Assembly (NCBI GenBank): GCA_946811695.1
Contig: OX328128.1
Span: forward strand, 73,654,923-73,718,922
DNA: 64,000 nucleotides
Reading direction: 5' to 3'
DNA from: Gonocerus acuteangulatus
Taxonomy: Eukaryota > Arthropoda > Insecta > Hemiptera > Coreidae
This document shows, one piece after another, positions 21,391-33,108 of this stretch. Within the stretch, counting starts at the first letter, position 1; each line of letters begins with the position of its first letter. Position numbers and translations under genes: made by a program. A model generated the notes under the pieces. It did no database searches. It was not told the origin of the DNA and was given only the letters and a program-made list of their open reading frames with translations.

Positions 21391-21894
21391 AAACATTCAA
21401 AAACTCATTTTCTGGGAGGCAGTACGGGCCAAAAACTACGTGTTTGGACTCAGCAATCTCAAAAACATTCAAAAACTCATTTTCTGGGAGGCAGTACGGG
21501 CCAAAAACTACGTGTTTGGACTCAGCAATCTCAAAAACATTCAAAAACTCATTTTCTGGGAGGCAGTACGGGCCAAAAACTACGTGTTTGGACTCAGCAA
21601 TCTCAAAAACATTCAAAAACTCATTTTCTGGGAGGCAGTACGGGCCAAAAACTACGTGTTTGGACTCAGCAATCTCAAAAACATTCAAAAACTCATTTTC
21701 TGGGAGGCAGTACGGGCCAAAAACTACGTGTTTGGACTCAGCAATCTCAAAAACATTCAAAAACTCATTTTCTGGGAGGCAGTACGGGCCGAAAACTACG
21801 TGTTTGGACTCAGCAATCTCAAAAACATTCAAAAACTCATTTTCTGGGAGGCAGTACGGGCCGAAAACTACGTGTTTGGACTCAGCAATCTCAA
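21391..21894. repeat. Tandem array, 7 x 72 bp
   Basis: AAACATTCAAAAACTCATTT recurs every 72 bp from 21391 to 21823. The first five units read GGCCAAAAAC and the last two GGCCGAAAAC. Because 72 is divisible by 3 and the unit lacks stops in several frames, long overlapping open frames arise on both strands (for example 7 repeats of a 24-residue unit starting KTFKNSFSG on plus). The frames have no independent support. The array is flanked by imperfect inverted repeats containing GGTCAAATAGAG (21347) and CTCTATTTGACC (21938). Confidence 0.95.
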
Positions 21895-21952
21895 AAACAT
21901 AGGCATGAATTTTTTCAGATTTTTTCAACGTTTTCTTTCTCTATTTGACCTT

Positions 21953-22460
21953 CAATAAACAGAGATATTTCTAGTTTAACTTGCATGAATAGCTACTAAT
22001 ATTTTTTTAAGAGAGATAGAGCTGGAGTCACAGGTTTTACAGGGAAAAAAATTAATTTTAGTTATTGGGTCGTACCATGTGTTATGTAATAAAAATTTGA
22101 TAAATTATTTAATTAATAGTTTATTAAACTGCACAAAAAGATATAATAAAAATGTTTATAGTTCTTAAAAGAAAAGTATAAAAACTAAGAAAAGGTAGTG
22201 ACGCTAAAGAAAAATAGATTATAAGAAGAGTTAAAGATTAAAAAAAAATTATTAAATTAAAGTTATTTTTTGGGTAGCTTAATAAACAGAGATGTTTTAG
22301 TATAACCTACAGGATTAGCTACCTATATATTTTTTTAATAGAGACAGAGTTGAAGTTACATATTTAGGGAAAAAATAATGTAAATAATAGTTATTGAGTC
22401 GTACAATCCGTAGTCTTTTAAAAATTTGATAGTTTTATTTAATTAATAGTTCCGAATGTC
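21953..22460. repeat. Diverged direct duplication, period about 325 bp
   Basis: AATAAACAGAGATATTTCTA (21955) and AATAAACAGAGATGTTTTAG (22280) start two diverged copies that also share GAGATAGAGCTGGAGT/GAGACAGAGTTGAAGT and TTATTTAATTAATAGTT. Confidence 0.7.
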
Positions 22461-22982
22461 TTAAATACAAACACAATAAAAACCTTTAGCTCAAATGCTA
22501 ATCATTAAAAAAAAAAAATAGACAAAACCTTTTTAGAAAACTAGTACCTTTTGGATAAGGCATTAATTTGGGCTAATATTAAATTGTTTGTTTAGTCCAA
22601 AACTATCACCTAACGATGGATTTGGGTCGACCTACCTGTAACCCAGTAGTAACATAATAAAAATGGGTAGTTTAGATCTTTTACAGTTTATATATATGTA
22701 TGGGTTCAACCTGGACAGCTACATGCATTCCTTCGTAAAGTGCTAAAAGAAAAACAGACTAACAATGTTGAATCTGTGCCGAGGAAAGAAGAAAACTCAT
22801 ATATCTTGCAGATGCTCGATGGAAATCAATTTCCATGCATTAAGGGGACTTTAGAATTGTAGACAAGGAGAAAAAAGAAGGTTTCCCCGTCGGGAAATGT
22901 CTCTGTGTCAACAGAACTCCGACGGTTTTCCATTGTCAAGACATACAGACGTCTGACCCCATTGGAAGATTTAGTTTCTCAA

Positions 22983-23016
<34 letters not shown>

Positions 23017-23838
23017 CTTTCTCTCAGTTTTAGTCCGGAATCGAATTCCGCTCCTAAAATGTGTTTTCCAGCCGACGTTTGTCTTTGTATATTGCTCTGC
23101 TCTTGTCTTCAATTACGCTTTGTGTCTTGAGTACGCAGGCACTAATTAATTTGCCCGCACTTGACCCCACTGAAGGAACTCTTCAAAGCAGTGGTTCCTT
23201 TTCCTCTACCGGATTTTCATTAAATCGCAAAGGATAAATAAATATATATATATATATATATCGGAAGAATTAAAAACGAAATTTATAAAAAAAAAAAAAC
23301 CTTCAGCGTCACGCAAAATTCATAACGAAAAACATTCCTTACCAAATGGGTAAGGATTTCTCTGCACATAAATTTCCTTAAAATTAAGGAATTTAAAACT
23401 AAAAAAAAAACGATGACAAATTAATACTAGACCTACACCGGACAGAAAATTTTCTGTCCCATAATAAAGTACCAATAAGAGTATTACAAATCGCATCGCG
23501 TAAAGCGAAAATTAATGGTAATTTATTATGATAAATAAAGAAGATCATGGTTATCTTTCCGAAATAAGAAATAAATTTCTAGTACTGACAAATAATTTTT
23601 TTACCTGCGATATTCATTCAAAGACGGAGTAAGGAATTTTGCGGCATGACATACCCTAATATAAATAATCCGCATTCTTTAAATATTGAAGTATTTAAGT
23701 CAAATTATTTTTGTTTCTAATCGGTATACTATCTAAAAAGATAATGCATGAATTTTTCGAATTTTTTCCAGCTAGAACGGCTCTGGGACACCGAATTCGA
23801 CCCTTCAACAACAGCTCCAAAAGATAATGTCCATGCAG
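22461..23838. other. No gene recognised
   Basis: Contains a ~30-nt T run at 22988-23016, a short (TA)n at 23242-23261 and otherwise AT-rich sequence with no recognisable coding. Confidence 0.4.
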
Positions 23839-23881
23839 AGAAAAAAAAAAAAAAAATATATATATATAGGTATATATATAT

Positions 23882-23962
<81 letters not shown>
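23839..23962. repeat. Compound A(n)-(TA)n-(TG)n microsatellite
   Basis: A run, then TA repeat with two GG interruptions, then 15 TG units leading into the dispersed sequence at 23960. Confidence 0.95.
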
Positions 23963-23964
<2 letters not shown>

Positions 23965-23992
23965 AAACTGGCAACACTATGGCAAACCCATA
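23960..23992 (+). repeat. Dispersed repeat TATAAAACTGGCAACACTAT, partial copy
   Basis: The sequence TATAAAACTGGCAACACTAT followed by GGCAAACCC matches three copies at 63059-63200 and 63464-63510, also next to (TG)n and (TA)n. Here it breaks off after GGCAAACCC. Confidence 0.85.
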
Positions 23993-24439
23993 TTTGTATA
24001 TATCAATTTGTGAATGCCAATCATACAGATGGGGTTTTCTCGAGAACAAAATTACATTTTAACTCACCTTTCTGATGTGAAACTGGAATTGGAATATTGT
24101 AATGGAAAAATGTTTCTTATAAGCCCCATTTTCCTAAACTTCGCGGAAAAACCTATAAAGCAAGCTAAATAAAAAGGACGAACGGGGCGGAATAGGTTTT
24201 CCCAGAATTGTCTGTTGTTTGCCAGATACTCTGGCTTATCTGTTTATTGTGTGTGTGTTTTTTTTCTTGTTTTTCTCTCGTCTCTCTCCCCCTTTCCGAT
24301 GATAAATCATTCCTCGAATCTTATCTATGAATTCCTGTTTGATAAATTACTCCGCAAGGTCTTTGGAACAATATCTTATAATAAGCTGAGTATTGGTGTT
24401 CTATGGATAACCTGTAAGGATATAGATAAAGGCGTTCTG

Positions 24440-24760
24440 ATTACAGCAACCTTCTTATTCATTGTAGCGCGTTTTCGCTCACACTTAAGTGAGTGGAAAC
24501 CCGCTCATGAGGAAATCCGGAAGTGCCGACTCCAAAATTTCAAGTTTTTGTACAATCATTATGTTTGTTCAAATCTGTCTCTATCAGGCCTATATCAGGC
24601 TCAGAAATGGTGCCATTTTGATAAAATGCAGTTGTCTACTGCGAAAAGTAATTTTAGTAAACCAGAATCCGAACACTAACGCAATCCTGAAGTGGTGACT
24701 AGATTCCACGTTTCAGTATTCACAGATCACGAAAATAACGGTGGTTCAAATTTGTTTCTG
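24440..24760. repeat. Diverged pieces of the GCGC-end repeat family
   Basis: GTAGCGCGTTTTCGCTC, AATCCGGAAGTGCCGACT and GAAAATAACGGTGGTTCAAA correspond to parts of the repeat at 27837-27985 and 40808-40950. A 154-codon open frame (24215-24679) overlaps these pieces and so is unlikely to be a gene. Confidence 0.5.
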
Positions 24761-24827
24761 AGTGTGTGTATGTACAAATACATTTATATATATAGGTTTG
24801 ATGTTATTTTTCGTCGCTGGGATAGTA

Positions 24828-25057
24828 TTTTTAGATGGAACGGCATTTTTCTCCAGCGGTGGTACTCCTCCTCACTTCTTCCCGGAATATTTCGATGGAT
24901 TCATCTCCATCTTCTTCAGCCAGGTACTTGTTTCTTCCTCGGTTAGAGAAGAAACAAGTACCTGGCTGAAGAAGATGGAGATGAATCCATCGAAATATTC
25001 CGGGAAGAAGTGAGGGGGAGTACCACCGCTGGAGAAAAATGCCGTTCCATCTAAAAA
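24828..25057. repeat. Near-perfect hairpin: 110-bp arms, 10-nt loop
   Basis: 24828-24937 is the reverse complement of 24948-25057 with one mismatch that I can see (CTCCTCCTCAC or CTCCCCCTCAC), around the loop CTCGGTTAGA. A transcript would form a 110-bp duplex. One plus-strand frame of the right arm is open to a stop and reads KYLAEEDGDESIEIFREE, an acidic coding-like sequence, suggesting the arm came from a gene or element ORF. No promoter is evident. Confidence 0.95.
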
Positions 25058-25083
25058 AAAAAAAAATATATATATGTATATAT

Positions 25084-25480
25084 GGAGTGTTCAGAGCACA
25101 ACTAGACCAAGTCCATGTTATAGACAAAATTAGTATTATGTGTTTTAATTGCAGAGACGTTGTATAAATCCTATTGACCACCATAAGTGTTAAAAAGATT
25201 TGAAATTAAACACTGATCTGAATTGAAATATCGCTGACATTATCTATGTATAGTTTTGTTCATAAAATAGTTACAACTTGGACTCGGCTTACTCATGCTC
25301 TGAAAACAAAAAAGAATGCCATCCAGATGTGTAGCAAGAACTGCTACAAGTGGCAAAATAATGAAGTTAGGACTTAGTCTCATGTAGCACTGAAAAGAGC
25401 CATTTTAGTAGTACTCTTCAATCCCATTACAACATAAAATGTCAAAAATGGATTTGGTCTAGTTGTGCTCTGAACTCTCC
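25084..25480. mobile_element. 397-bp MITE with ~35-bp inverted repeats
   Basis: GGAGTGTTCAGAGCACAACT at 25084 mirrors AGTTGTGCTCTGAACTCTCC at 25461-25480, with homology extending through AGACCAAGTCCA. The flanks are TATAT/ATAT. No coding capacity. Superfamily unassigned. Confidence 0.85.
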
Positions 25481-25489
25481 ATATCTCCT

Positions 25490-26340
25490 GTTCGCTCTCC
25501 CACGGGCTGAATAGTATAGTCCTTTAACGAGCAGAATCGATCAACAGTGTTATATATGTTTTATGTTAACTTTTGATAAACAGATGTTATAAAGTTATTA
25601 TGTTATGAGTTGTGAATAAAGATATCATCATGAGTTACTTTATTCTAATGAATTATAAATAATAAGTACACAATAAACGGGAACATGGTTTTTGGAGGGA
25701 AATTTGTGCGAACTAAATCGCTTACGTTTTCGAATTCATGTACTTACAGGTATTCTTTTTATAGGTTTTTTAATGTAGGAAGATTAATGAGACCATTTTG
25801 AAAGCGATCTCTGCAACCTTTTATGAGAAATATTGATGAAAGTACTTTTCCAAACTAATTTTAAGTTTAGGTGTGTAGATACGATCAATTCAGGTGAAAC
25901 CTGTTCCAGTTGTTTTACATTCATCTAATCGAAGATATTTTAATTTTGGTTGTCTTTGGAGTATTATAAAAACGTTTATAAATAGACAACAATTTTTTTG
26001 GATCTGCGTATATTTTCTTATAAAAGAATCTCGAAATGGGTTGGCAAATCGTGGTAAGTCGAAGGTAACCCTTCGAAAGCTTACTAAGTTCTAAACAAAA
26101 AAGTCCGACTCGCAGGAACTGCCTCATCTTAGCGCGGTTCCGTTCTTATCCCTAGTCTAATTTCGAAAGATTAAAATAGAAGCAGTTATTATTTTGTTGA
26201 GAGGAGATCGTTGACCGTTGATGATGCAAGGTAGGGATTGTCCGGGTTCGGTCACTGCTACTTAATAATACATACCCCATATGTGTATGTATGTGGGCAT
26301 ATATATGTACATATGTGTGCGTGTATATGTGTATGTGTAT
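25490..26340. other. No gene recognised
   Basis: AT-rich. At 26098-26150 there is an end of the GCGC repeat family (AAGTCCGACTCGCAGGAACT then TTAGCGCGGTTCCG). Confidence 0.4.
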
Positions 26341-26345
26341 ATGCC

Positions 26346-26353
<8 letters not shown>

Positions 26354-26396
<43 letters not shown>
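26354..26396. repeat. (TA)n microsatellite
   Basis: TA repeat preceded by TATG/TGTG-type words from 26284. Confidence 0.95.
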
Positions 26397-26399
<3 letters not shown>

Positions 26400-26439
26400 A
26401 GGTATATTTACATAGATATGTGCATATATTAGTGTTAAA

Positions 26440-26640
26440 TATGTCCTACTTGTATTTACAGCCCTGATGAAGGCTTGAAGTTCAAGCCGAAACGTCGGAC
26501 CAATAATACCATTTTTACGATAAAATGTAGTTTTATTAAGTAGCTGTGACCGAACCCTGACAGTTATATTTTGGTTCCACCAGTCTTGAAAGGTAGGATA
26601 TACAATCTTACCTGGAAGGGTCGGCAACAATAGAAACCGT
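26440..26640 (+). repeat. Repeat with CTGATGA-stem-GAAAC motif (possible Penelope-like terminus)
   Basis: At 26464 the sequence reads CTGATGA, A, GGCTTGAA, G, TTCAAGCC, GAAACGTC: an 8-bp perfect stem between the two words that form a hammerhead ribozyme core. A strict hammerhead lacks the extra A before the stem. A decayed relative is at 14580. Penelope-like retroelements are known to carry hammerhead motifs in their terminal repeats, but no Penelope reverse transcriptase is visible here. Confidence 0.5.
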
Positions 26641-26674
26641 CCCGCTAGTTACAAGGTCTTGGAATCTTGGAACT

Positions 26675-27760
26675 CTATATTTCTAACAATAAATTGTTTT
26701 TGTTATTTTACTTAACCTGTTTTATTTTCGAATACATTATCCAACTATAAGCAATTAAAAAATAACAAGGAATAAAATACAGACAAAAAGAACACTTCGA
26801 ATAAGCGAAATCAATTACTTTAAAGCTTTAAGGTCTTATTTCTCCGATTGACATCGCCTAATCAAAACTTTCATTAGAACCTTTTATGTAGAGCATTTAA
26901 TAAGCTTTCTAATGGTATTCTTCCGTTTACCAAAATTCTCAACAGTTTTCGAGATATTAATGAAAGTTCCCAAAATTTATATTATTTCTAGCAACAGAAA
27001 ATTGGCCTCATTTTTCATATCCTGCTTTACACACAAAATTTTTGCAACATAAGAAATTACAAAAATAAAAAGCAATAAAAAACGAAGGGAATGAGACAAA
27101 AATTACAACAAGAACGACAAAAACCCGTTCATAAGAAAAAAACAGACGTATTTGAAGTTTTAAGCACTTATTTCTCCGATTGACATAACCTAATCAAAAA
27201 TAGTTTTAGAATCTTTTTTGTAGAAAATTTAGTAAGCTTTCAAATAGTTTCTATCCACTTACCACGATTTCCCATCCGTGTTCGAGATATTAATGAAAGT
27301 ATACGAACTTCCCAAAACTTTTCATTTCTGTTCATAAAATATTTTATTCTAACCCTTCCTTAACTCCAAACGTAACAAAACTTTCAACATATTAGTTTTA
27401 ATGAAAGTAGAACATGCAGATAAAGTTTCAACTGAATCCCGTAATTCTAAGTACCCAAACCAAAAACGGTATTCAAAAACTATTTTTCCAATTTTCTCGA
27501 AAACGGTTAAAGCGATCGCCTTCAAAATGGTTTCATTCGTTTTCCTAGCCCAGGAATCATATAAAACGAGTACTTACAAGCTTATGAACTCAAAAACGTA
27601 AGCGTTACGATTATTTTTGCGCGAATTTCGCCCCAAACGCCATCTTCCAGTAGGCGGATTTTGCTGGTTAACGAACTTGACCTTTCAAATTGGACGAAGG
27701 ATTATTGTACCAAATTTCATCAAAATCGGACCATTCGTTTTCTATTTAGAGAGCGAACAG

Positions 27761-27815
<55 letters not shown>

Positions 27816-27985
27816 TATACATATATATATATATATACAAATTTGAACCACCGTTATTTTCGGTCTCTAGGGGTTCTGAAACGCGAAATTTTCTTGTCGG
27901 CACTTCCGGATTGTTTCATTGTATCAACCCTATAAGCGGGGTTCCTCCCTATGGGGGAGGGAGGAACCGCGCTAAAAGGTTCAGA
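26675..27985 (+). repeat. GCGC-end dispersed repeat, long copy 1
   Basis: Inverted homologue of 40808-41760. Shared landmarks: AACAATAAATTGTTTTTGTT, TTATTTCTCCGATTGACATC, AAAAACGGTATTCAAAAACT, AACCACCGTTATTTTCGG and the GC-rich end AGGGAGGAACCGCGCTAAAA. Copy 1 has an extra ~340-bp internal direct duplication (TTTCTCCGATTGACAT at about 26840 and 27170). Class unknown; no transposase or reverse transcriptase is recognisable. Confidence 0.8.
27774..27838. repeat. (TA)n microsatellite inside the GCGC-end repeat
   Basis: It sits at the same place as the (TA)n at 40949-40998 in the inverted copy, so the tract is part of the repeat family. Confidence 0.95.
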
Positions 27986-29705
27986 AGTAATTTTCGATGG
28001 GGCGATGTCAATCTGATCCCTGTTTACCTCACTTTTTAATTTGTTGTTTGCAACGCTCTTCCTGCAAATCGGAATTTATCTTATATACCGATGGTCGATT
28101 TAAATTATAATAAATGTCCCATGGAAATAACTAAAATAGACAAACGCGATAACTGGACAATATTTTCGGTCCAGTGCCTCCGGAACTAACCCCACCCCTC
28201 CTTGCCTACACTAAAAGCAACGCGATACTGTAAGAGTATAAAACTCCAAGAGCAGAACGCTGAGTTAAGAGCGGCGTGCATTAGCAGAAATACCCGGCTC
28301 CTAGCTGGCTTTCTTCCTGTTTCTCCCTAACCACAGCTATATCTGCTATTTTTCTTCCTGTCAGCCAGAAAGCATTAATTGTCCGCTTATAAAGGTAGTA
28401 CTTATACTGGAAAAAGGATCATTTTGTAAAAAATATGGCTGTATTAGCCTAGGACTTCGTAACCCCCCTACCCAAAATAAAACTGTACAATCTTATAAAT
28501 GAGTTACCTTCCACAGATTGTCTGTATAATAAAATTCCGTCCCTGAAATAAACTATTCTGGCGGGAATTGTATTATTTGAAATGGGACATGCCTATTTCT
28601 TCTCAGATTAGGATTGTAAGCTGAAAAGTTGTTGATAAAATATAATTTTGTAAGTTTGTATTTAAGGAGACCCCTTCCTTTTTTCAGATGAGCGATTTTT
28701 GAACGAATTCGTTCAATCGTTCGCTATGGAAATGCTATATACCAAGTATTCTGTAGTATAGGAAGTGCCCTAATCACAATATAGAAAGTGTATTATGACG
28801 CATATTATGCTTCATAAGGGAGACATCGTAAGCGGTCATCATCCAAAAGATAGTGTGTCGATGCGCTAAAACAAGAAATCGAAATAAACCATAGACAATG
28901 TGAAAAATAAAAACCACTACAGACTTCTAGGCTGAAAGGATAAAAATAAGGTCAGGAAGACTTTCTGAAGAAAGGAAGAAATAAATGGAATCCGCATGGG
29001 GGTTCTTCTGCCGGCTAGGTGGTATTTCTGCGCCTTAGATGTATTTTCTTTAATCTTTCTTCAAAGCCTGTGAAGAAATTTCTTAATTGGAACTCGTCTT
29101 GGAGATCCTCCTCGGTAGATTTCCGAGAACCATTACGCGCTCTGAAGGGGAAACAGAAGGAAATCGTCTGGGAAATCCAGTGTGAAAGAGATAGACCTAC
29201 CCAGACTTTATCGGAGAATTATAGTCCCATCTACTCATTCTAATCGGTTTGGAAGATTTTTACTATTCTTCAATAGAACTTACATCAAACAATTTCTCTA
29301 TTGTAAACAATTCTGTCAGTGATGCTTGAAAGTAAAAATGTGTATTCTTGCACGTTTTCTCTCTCCCTCCGTGAAGAGGAAAGTCTCTTCTGTTATCGAA
29401 CTGATAACGCAATCCACAGGTGCCGATGAAAAATGCCCATGCTTCAGATCCATAGGACACAAAAATAGAAAATTTGTCTTGAGTTGAAAATAGTTCTGAA
29501 CATTTTGTGTGTGTAAATTTTTGGGTTAGGCTTGGAGTTAAGGATATCTCGAAAACTTTTGGGATATCATGATTAATGTATGGTGTCCATTCGAAAGCTT
29601 ACTGATTTACAAACTAAAACGCATATCGTAAAATTTCCGATAGGACCAACTCATTTGGAAGAATCAGTGCTAAACATTACGAAAGTGTTGGCTCCAAGTT
29701 TTTTT
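27986..29705. other. No gene recognised
   Basis: Contains a small palindrome TGAACGAATTCGTTCA near 28696. Open frames at 29019-29243 and 29263-29460 (minus, beginning MSYGSEAWAF) lack identifiable domains. Confidence 0.4.
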
Positions 29706-29714
29706 TTTATTTAA

Positions 29715-29831
29715 GGGTCAGATCGTGGTATAGTGGCCTTGAATTCTCTTGCGGAAGATGAGGGTTCGAGTCTGGTCGGCTGCACGACCAGATTTATCCT
29801 ATCAGCGATGGTGCACCGAAAAAAAAATATA
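29715..29831 (+). mobile_element. Short tRNA-derived SINE with 9-bp target duplication
   Basis: The head GGGTCAGATCGTGGTATAGTG with box B GAGGGTTCGAGTCTGG is followed by a short body and an A run. TTTATTTAA flanks it at 29706-29714 and 29832-29840. Its body differs from families 1 and 2. Confidence 0.75.
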
Positions 29832-29839
29832 TTTATTTA

Positions 29840-30034
29840 AATATTACCGTTAACTTATAAATGACAATGAATTTTCTGAAGCGTTTTCTACAGGTTACTG
29901 TCCTTTTCTAGCCAGGATAAGACTGATTTACCTCCTTTTTTAACGAAAAGCCTTGAGCACTAGTGGAGATCGAACCCACGATCTTAAAGAAGGAGTTTAC
30001 AAACCTTAGCTTTTAAGGCCAACAAGCCCTCTTT
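29840..30034 (-). mobile_element. tRNA-derived SINE, family 1, diverged
   Basis: Minus-strand copy with a decayed head (GAGGGCTTGTTGGCC), box B GTGGGTTCGATCTCCACTAG and the body GACAGTAACCTGTAGAAAAC. It inserted right next to the previous SINE. Confidence 0.7.
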
Positions 30035-30039
30035 TAAAT

Positions 30040-30907
30040 ATATTTGCCTTATTACGATTACCGTGCATTATAGTAACGAGTTTTATGTTTGTTTTCTACA
30101 ATTTTTCTTATTCTTGCTTTTAGCGAGAAATAAATTTGTTTGTAGATAATACGTAAAATGGGATATCTATATCAAGAAACCAGAATGATTTTTTTTTTTT
30201 TTTTTTTTTTTTAGCATTTCTTAGAGATGTCATTGGGCCAGTTTTATAATTACGTTATCACTGTACGCGTTCCATAAAAATATACAGAGCCTTGTAAAAA
30301 ATATTAACTGACTCTTTTCTAAGATTACCACGTGAGACGAGGCACAATTGTTATTAAATAACGCTAGCATGATTCAGTTTCTGCGATTCGGCCTTTTATT
30401 TAACTAGGTGTGGTTTAGACGGCAGTGCCCAATACGAAGCCTAGTCGAAATCGCTTTACGCCTGATGCTTATGAACAAACGTGAAGAGATCTAAACTAAT
30501 TCCTTTTCAGAAGAGGATTACCGATCAGACGAGACTATCTACAAATTCAATGAGATCGAACAGCCTCTTAAAGGGCTCAGCTAGCAACACCTTATCACTA
30601 GCTTAATGGATTGAGACAGGGAATGGGTTTGTAGAATTCAATTCGGAGCTTTAAGAGCACCAATTCGACAAATAAATAGGATCAGGAAAGGGGTTTTCAG
30701 GAGGTGAAAAGCTTTCTCAGATCTTAAAGACATCCGGAATTTTATAAACTCAAGAAAAGGATCTTAAGAAAACGAAGAAAACGGAAATGATATTACATTC
30801 CCCTGCATCCATTGTGGAATGGAAACCGATATAAATAGTAGTTTTAGCTCTTTTAAGCGCGTTTCCGCTCTTCCTGACGAAAATGTGACGTATTAAACAA
30901 TTATATA
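30040..30907. other. No gene recognised
   Basis: Includes a 23-nt T run near 30188 and a GCGC-family-like word (TTTAAGCGCGTTTCCGCTC) near 30850. Confidence 0.35.
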
Positions 30908-31678
30908 TAGTAGGACCTCCATTATCCGGGATTCCAATAACCGGGGTTTATATGGGGGAATTTTTATTTTTATTCCTTCTTTAAATATTATGTACTTACG
31001 AACATATTTATTGCATCATTTTTATTTTTATCAACTAAAGCATTTGATTTCATAATTATGTATTAAATATTTGTATGTATGTAAAGACGATTAAATGAAT
31101 ATGAATTTAAATTAATTTCATACATTGTAAACTAAAGAATGGAAAAACACCGCTGTTTTCGGAAGAATGATTCCATATTTCTGGAAGAATCTCAATTTAA
31201 TTCATATTCTTGGAACTGAAACGCTTTTAAGTCTTTCTATGAATCCCCTGCTGGGCTGTTAGCCTACCGAGGAAATATTTCCTCAGTTGGGCTTTAACTC
31301 TTCACTCGAGTACATACGAATGCCGATTTCAGCAGAATTATCTAATTACGAGCGATCAGAACAAATATAAGAAAATAATCATGTATCAAAAATCGATAAA
31401 AAATTACTGACTTTCTCGACAAAAAAAAGTAATTTGAACTTGAGTTTATTTTTGCACTTATACAAATTAATAATTAATAAAACGTTTACACACACATTTC
31501 TCAATGCAATTAAGAAGGTTTACATGACATCTTGTACACAGTTTTTCTTCATAACCTTATAACCCAGCACATTTACTGAATAAAATATTGTGTTTCGATT
31601 ATCCGGGGTTTTCGATTATTTGTGGACCACCCGCCCCTTCATTACCCTGGATAATGGAGGTCCTACTGTATACATATA
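30908..31678. mobile_element. Tigger-like non-autonomous element (MITE), 771 bp
   Basis: The ends TAGTAGGACCTCCATTATCC (30908) and GGATAATGGAGGTCCTACTG (31659-31678) are inverted repeats, flanked by TA on both sides. A 'CAGT...CTCCATTATCCGGG' terminus with a TA target is typical of Tigger/pogo elements. CCGGGGTT words recur near both ends. No transposase remains. Confidence 0.8.
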
Positions 31679-32032
31679 TAAGTTTATATATTAATAGCTA
31701 CAGGTAATAACCTGGAATGGTTAAATTTTCAGAACGCCCTATTTTATAGGGAAAATCTTTACAATTCGGAAACGATGACTTTGTGATTTTTTTACATTAT
31801 CCATGAGTTTTAGGAGATAGTGCACATAACTCATTTTGCTCATTTTCCTACTGAACAACTTATTTTCTGTGAACGTCGATATATTAATCTAGTATCAATA
31901 TGGCATTCGTCTGCAGCGACATCTGTTTTTGTCGTTATATTTTTCAGGAATCACATCCTTCTTCATCAGGCTGATATCCAAATTTTTCATAATTTTTTTT
32001 TTAAATTTATGATTTTAAAATGTTATATACAG

Positions 32033-32220
32033 GGTGGCCCAGATAAGCAGGCCTACAAGGGAAATAACTCCTAAACGGTTTGATATATGAATATTCTTTA
32101 AAGCAGCAAAGTTCTGGTTTTCGTCGAGATCTATAAAATGGTGCCCTTGGAAATAAAAAAATAACCCTCCTAAGGGCACAAAAAGATTTATGAAGGCCAG
32201 GGTTCCTGAGTCCTAACACT
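32033..32220 (+). mobile_element. MITE of the CAGGGTGGC family, partial
   Basis: From CAGGGTGGCCCAGATAAG it aligns with the left half of the MITE at 12881 (CTAAACGGTTTGATATATGA, TCGTCGAGATCTATAAAATG) and adjoins TA. The second inverted repeat is missing. Confidence 0.8.
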
Positions 32221-32451
32221 AAACCTCTGCAAGTCCATATAAACGATATATGGACTTATTAATATTAATATTATTAATATTATTAATATATTCATTAAAC
32301 TTCGTTCTGCTTCCTTCAGTTAATATCTTTCTATGTGAATAAAAATATATTAACATTTAATTCAATTTATAAATTCTAAAAATGTTAATATTCTATGAAG
32401 CCCAGCAACATTATATAAAAGAATTTAAAGTATACACACACACAAACACAC

Positions 32452-32520
<69 letters not shown>

Positions 32521-33108
32521 TGTATATATATATCCGGCTTTCGGTTAGTAGGAGTAATGTAAAATCTGACAAATAATAACCATTCTTGGGCTGTCAAAAA
32601 ATTTTATAAGAAATACTGGTAAACTTCCTAAATAAAGTGACCCTAATCCGTTGAGACCATATTTCACAAAGGATTTATCCTTAATCCTTAGGGTAGAGAC
32701 ATAATCCTGATACAGAATCCTGGGGGAACGTCCTTAATCCGCAAAACTGATCCGCAATCCAGAATGATGTCAAGAAACCCACACTTCTCCCCACAACAAT
32801 TTCGGATTTGGTGTAAAATCGAGCTATGACCAGATTAATGTAGTTCTCTAAGATAGTTTCTCAATCACATATTGTAATTAAAGAGTCCGTCACCAAAAAA
32901 TAAGCATAAATAATTTGGTTCCTTTATATATATATTATTATTATTTTTTTGCTAACCCGCAACCAGAGTTTGGTTTAAAGGATAATACTACCTTGTTTGC
33001 TCAAAATGTTCTCCAATTTATGAATAACAAATAAATAAATATTCTTCAATTCTTTATATCATAAGTTTTATATAGAATGTTAATGTTTTCAAAGAAAATA
33101 ATTATTTG
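32221..33108. other. No gene recognised
   Basis: Contains a (CA)n-(TA)n microsatellite at 32431-32533 and AT-rich sequence only. Confidence 0.5.
32431..32533. repeat. (CA)n-(TA)n microsatellite
   Basis: CACACA words pass into a long TA tract with TACATA and TGTATA breaks. Confidence 0.95.

Noticed and set aside
21333..21958. Three overlapping 170-190-codon frames through the 72-bp array
   Set aside because: They arise automatically from a stop-free unit whose length is a multiple of 3; no frame has independent support.
24215..24679. 154-codon plus-strand open frame
   Set aside because: No recognisable domain, and it overlaps pieces of the GCGC-end dispersed repeat on non-coding words.
29263..29460. 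Minus frame starting MSYGSEAWAF, resembling the YGSE(T/A)W word of LINE RTs
   Set aside because: Only one short word matches; the sequence around it shows no other RT motif.
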